Positions 6,049-6,406 of a stretch of 6,406 bases of DNA are shown in pieces. The stretch's first letter is position 1. Every line of letters starts with the position of its first letter. A program made the position numbers and the translations under genes. Under the pieces are notes generated by a model. It searched no databases and was not told where the DNA came from. It saw only the letters and a list, made by a program, of their open reading frames with translations. Source of the stretch: an uncultured Gammaproteobacteria bacterium (lineage in GTDB: Bacteria; Pseudomonadota; Gammaproteobacteria; Pseudomonadales; DT-91); assembly GCA_929200485.1 (NCBI GenBank), contig CAKMZU010000211.1, forward strand, positions 1 to 6,406, written 5' to 3'.

Positions 6049-6081
6049 TTATTCAAGATTCCTTATACGCAACTCGGGTTA
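5918..6081. repeat. 20-bp imperfect terminal-type inverted repeats enclosing 164 bp
   Basis: TAACCTGAGTTGCGCGTAAG (5918-5937) and the reverse complement of 6062-6081 (TAACCCGAGTTGCGTATAAG) match at 17 of 20 positions. The arms face each other like the ends of a small non-autonomous element, or of two adjacent insertion-sequence ends. Weaker similarity continues outward for several bases. No convincing target-site duplication is visible at the outer edges. Confidence 0.5.
5930..5957. repeat. Perfect 8-bp hairpin overlapping the left inverted arm
   Basis: CGCGTAAG (5930-5937) and CTTACGCG (5950-5957) are exact inverted repeats around a 12-base loop, which contains another GTAAG (5941-5945). 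The left half is the inner end of the arm at 5918-5937. Such a subterminal palindrome is common near the ends of mobile elements. Confidence 0.45.
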
Positions 6082-6406
6082 AATAGTCAGCCCTGAAAAA
6101 ATTCTAATCCACTGATTTATAATCCGTTGTTGCTGGTTTTACTGAACAATTTCGACTGAAAAGACTCTAAAAGGTATCATTTTCTGGTCGAAATGAGTTT
6201 TCTCGATGCTGACTTCAAGCCCTTCACTCCATCCACAAAGTACCTTTTTTGACCTTTTCGATTCGTTGGATCATCAAGATCCATTAATTGCTTTATCCAA
6301 TGAATTGCCTTGGTCAGATTTAGAAGAAAAATTATCTGTTTATTACTACGAAGAAGGTCGCCCAGCAAAGCCCATACGATTGATGTGTGGGCTTCTGATG
6401 CTTAAG
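6082..6406 (+). mobile_element. Partial IS5-type insertion sequence, left part
   Basis: The element is called from the transposase start at 6206. The left end is not proven and lies somewhere between the inverted arm (ending 6081) and 6205. One candidate is around TCAGCCCTGAAAAAATT (from 6088), about 118 bases before the transposase ATG, a reasonable distance for an IS left end. The right end is outside the window, so the terminal repeats cannot be compared. Confidence 0.45.
6206..6406 (+). CDS. IS5-family transposase, N-terminal DUF772 part (cut by window end)
   Basis: The first 67 codons of a transposase read to the edge of the window. The protein shows FFDLFDSLDHQDPLIALS (14-31), LPWSDLEEKLSVYYYEEGR (34-52), and PAKPIRLMCGLLMLK (53-67). 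This is the N-terminal DUF772 pattern of IS5-type DDE transposases (a 'P-L..L...I-W..-E......Y....GRP..PIRLM.GLL.LK' layout). The DDE catalytic domain would lie beyond 6406. ATG at 6206 is the first in-frame start after a TGA at 6194; a weak GAG sits 8 bases upstream. The minus-strand frame opposite it is a shadow. No frameshift is seen in the visible part, so the element may be intact. Confidence 0.85.
   Translation, partial: MLTSSPSLHPQSTFFDLFDSLDHQDPLIALSNELPWSDLEEKLSVYYYEEGRPAKPIRLMCGLLMLK

Noticed and set aside
6177..6368. 63-residue minus-strand frame at the right end
   Set aside because: It is the antisense shadow of the IS5-type transposase start.

Overview
The window looks like chromosomal DNA of a moderately AT-rich gammaproteobacterium. 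The proteins closest to known families are a YaiI/YqxD-type protein, a 551-residue siroheme sulfite reductase followed by a DUF934 protein (an arrangement known from Pseudomonas and relatives), and a luciferase-like (LLM) oxidoreductase. All read like housekeeping genes of this class. I cannot name a genus from sequence alone; a marine or aquatic relative of Methylophaga or Thiotrichales would fit, but that is inference.

Layout, left to right. Bases 1-389 are AT-rich and hold no credible gene, but a GC-richer island at about 150-240 stands out. Next come yaiI (390-839, +), a hairpin (861-883), and a small P-loop kinase-like protein (984-1541, +). The kinase converges on an unrecognised 185-residue protein with a hydrophobic N-terminus (1560-2117, -). 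A hairpin at 2176-2216 terminates the next unit, the two-gene operon cysI-DUF934 (4367 down to 2228, -). A 319-base divergent intergenic region with several short palindromes separates cysI from an F420-type LLM oxidoreductase gene (4687-5712, +), which ends at a strong hairpin (5736-5762). The right end is a mobile or decayed zone: an 82-codon open frame without a start codon (6048 down to 5800, -), a pair of 20-base inverted arms (5918-5937 and 6062-6081), and the first 67 codons of an IS5-type (DUF772) transposase running off the window at 6406.

How the genes work together. CysI reduces sulfite to sulfide with siroheme and a 4Fe-4S cluster, and the translationally coupled DUF934 protein is its usual but poorly understood partner, so the central operon is assimilatory sulfur metabolism. 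The divergent LLM gene shares the upstream region and could be co-regulated, but nothing in the sequence proves this. The left-hand genes do not form an obvious pathway with the rest. I found no clear, self-contained undescribed system. The best leads are the GC-richer island at 150-240, the unknown 185-residue protein, the repeat-rich cysI/LLM intergenic region, and the inverted-arm element beside the transposase.
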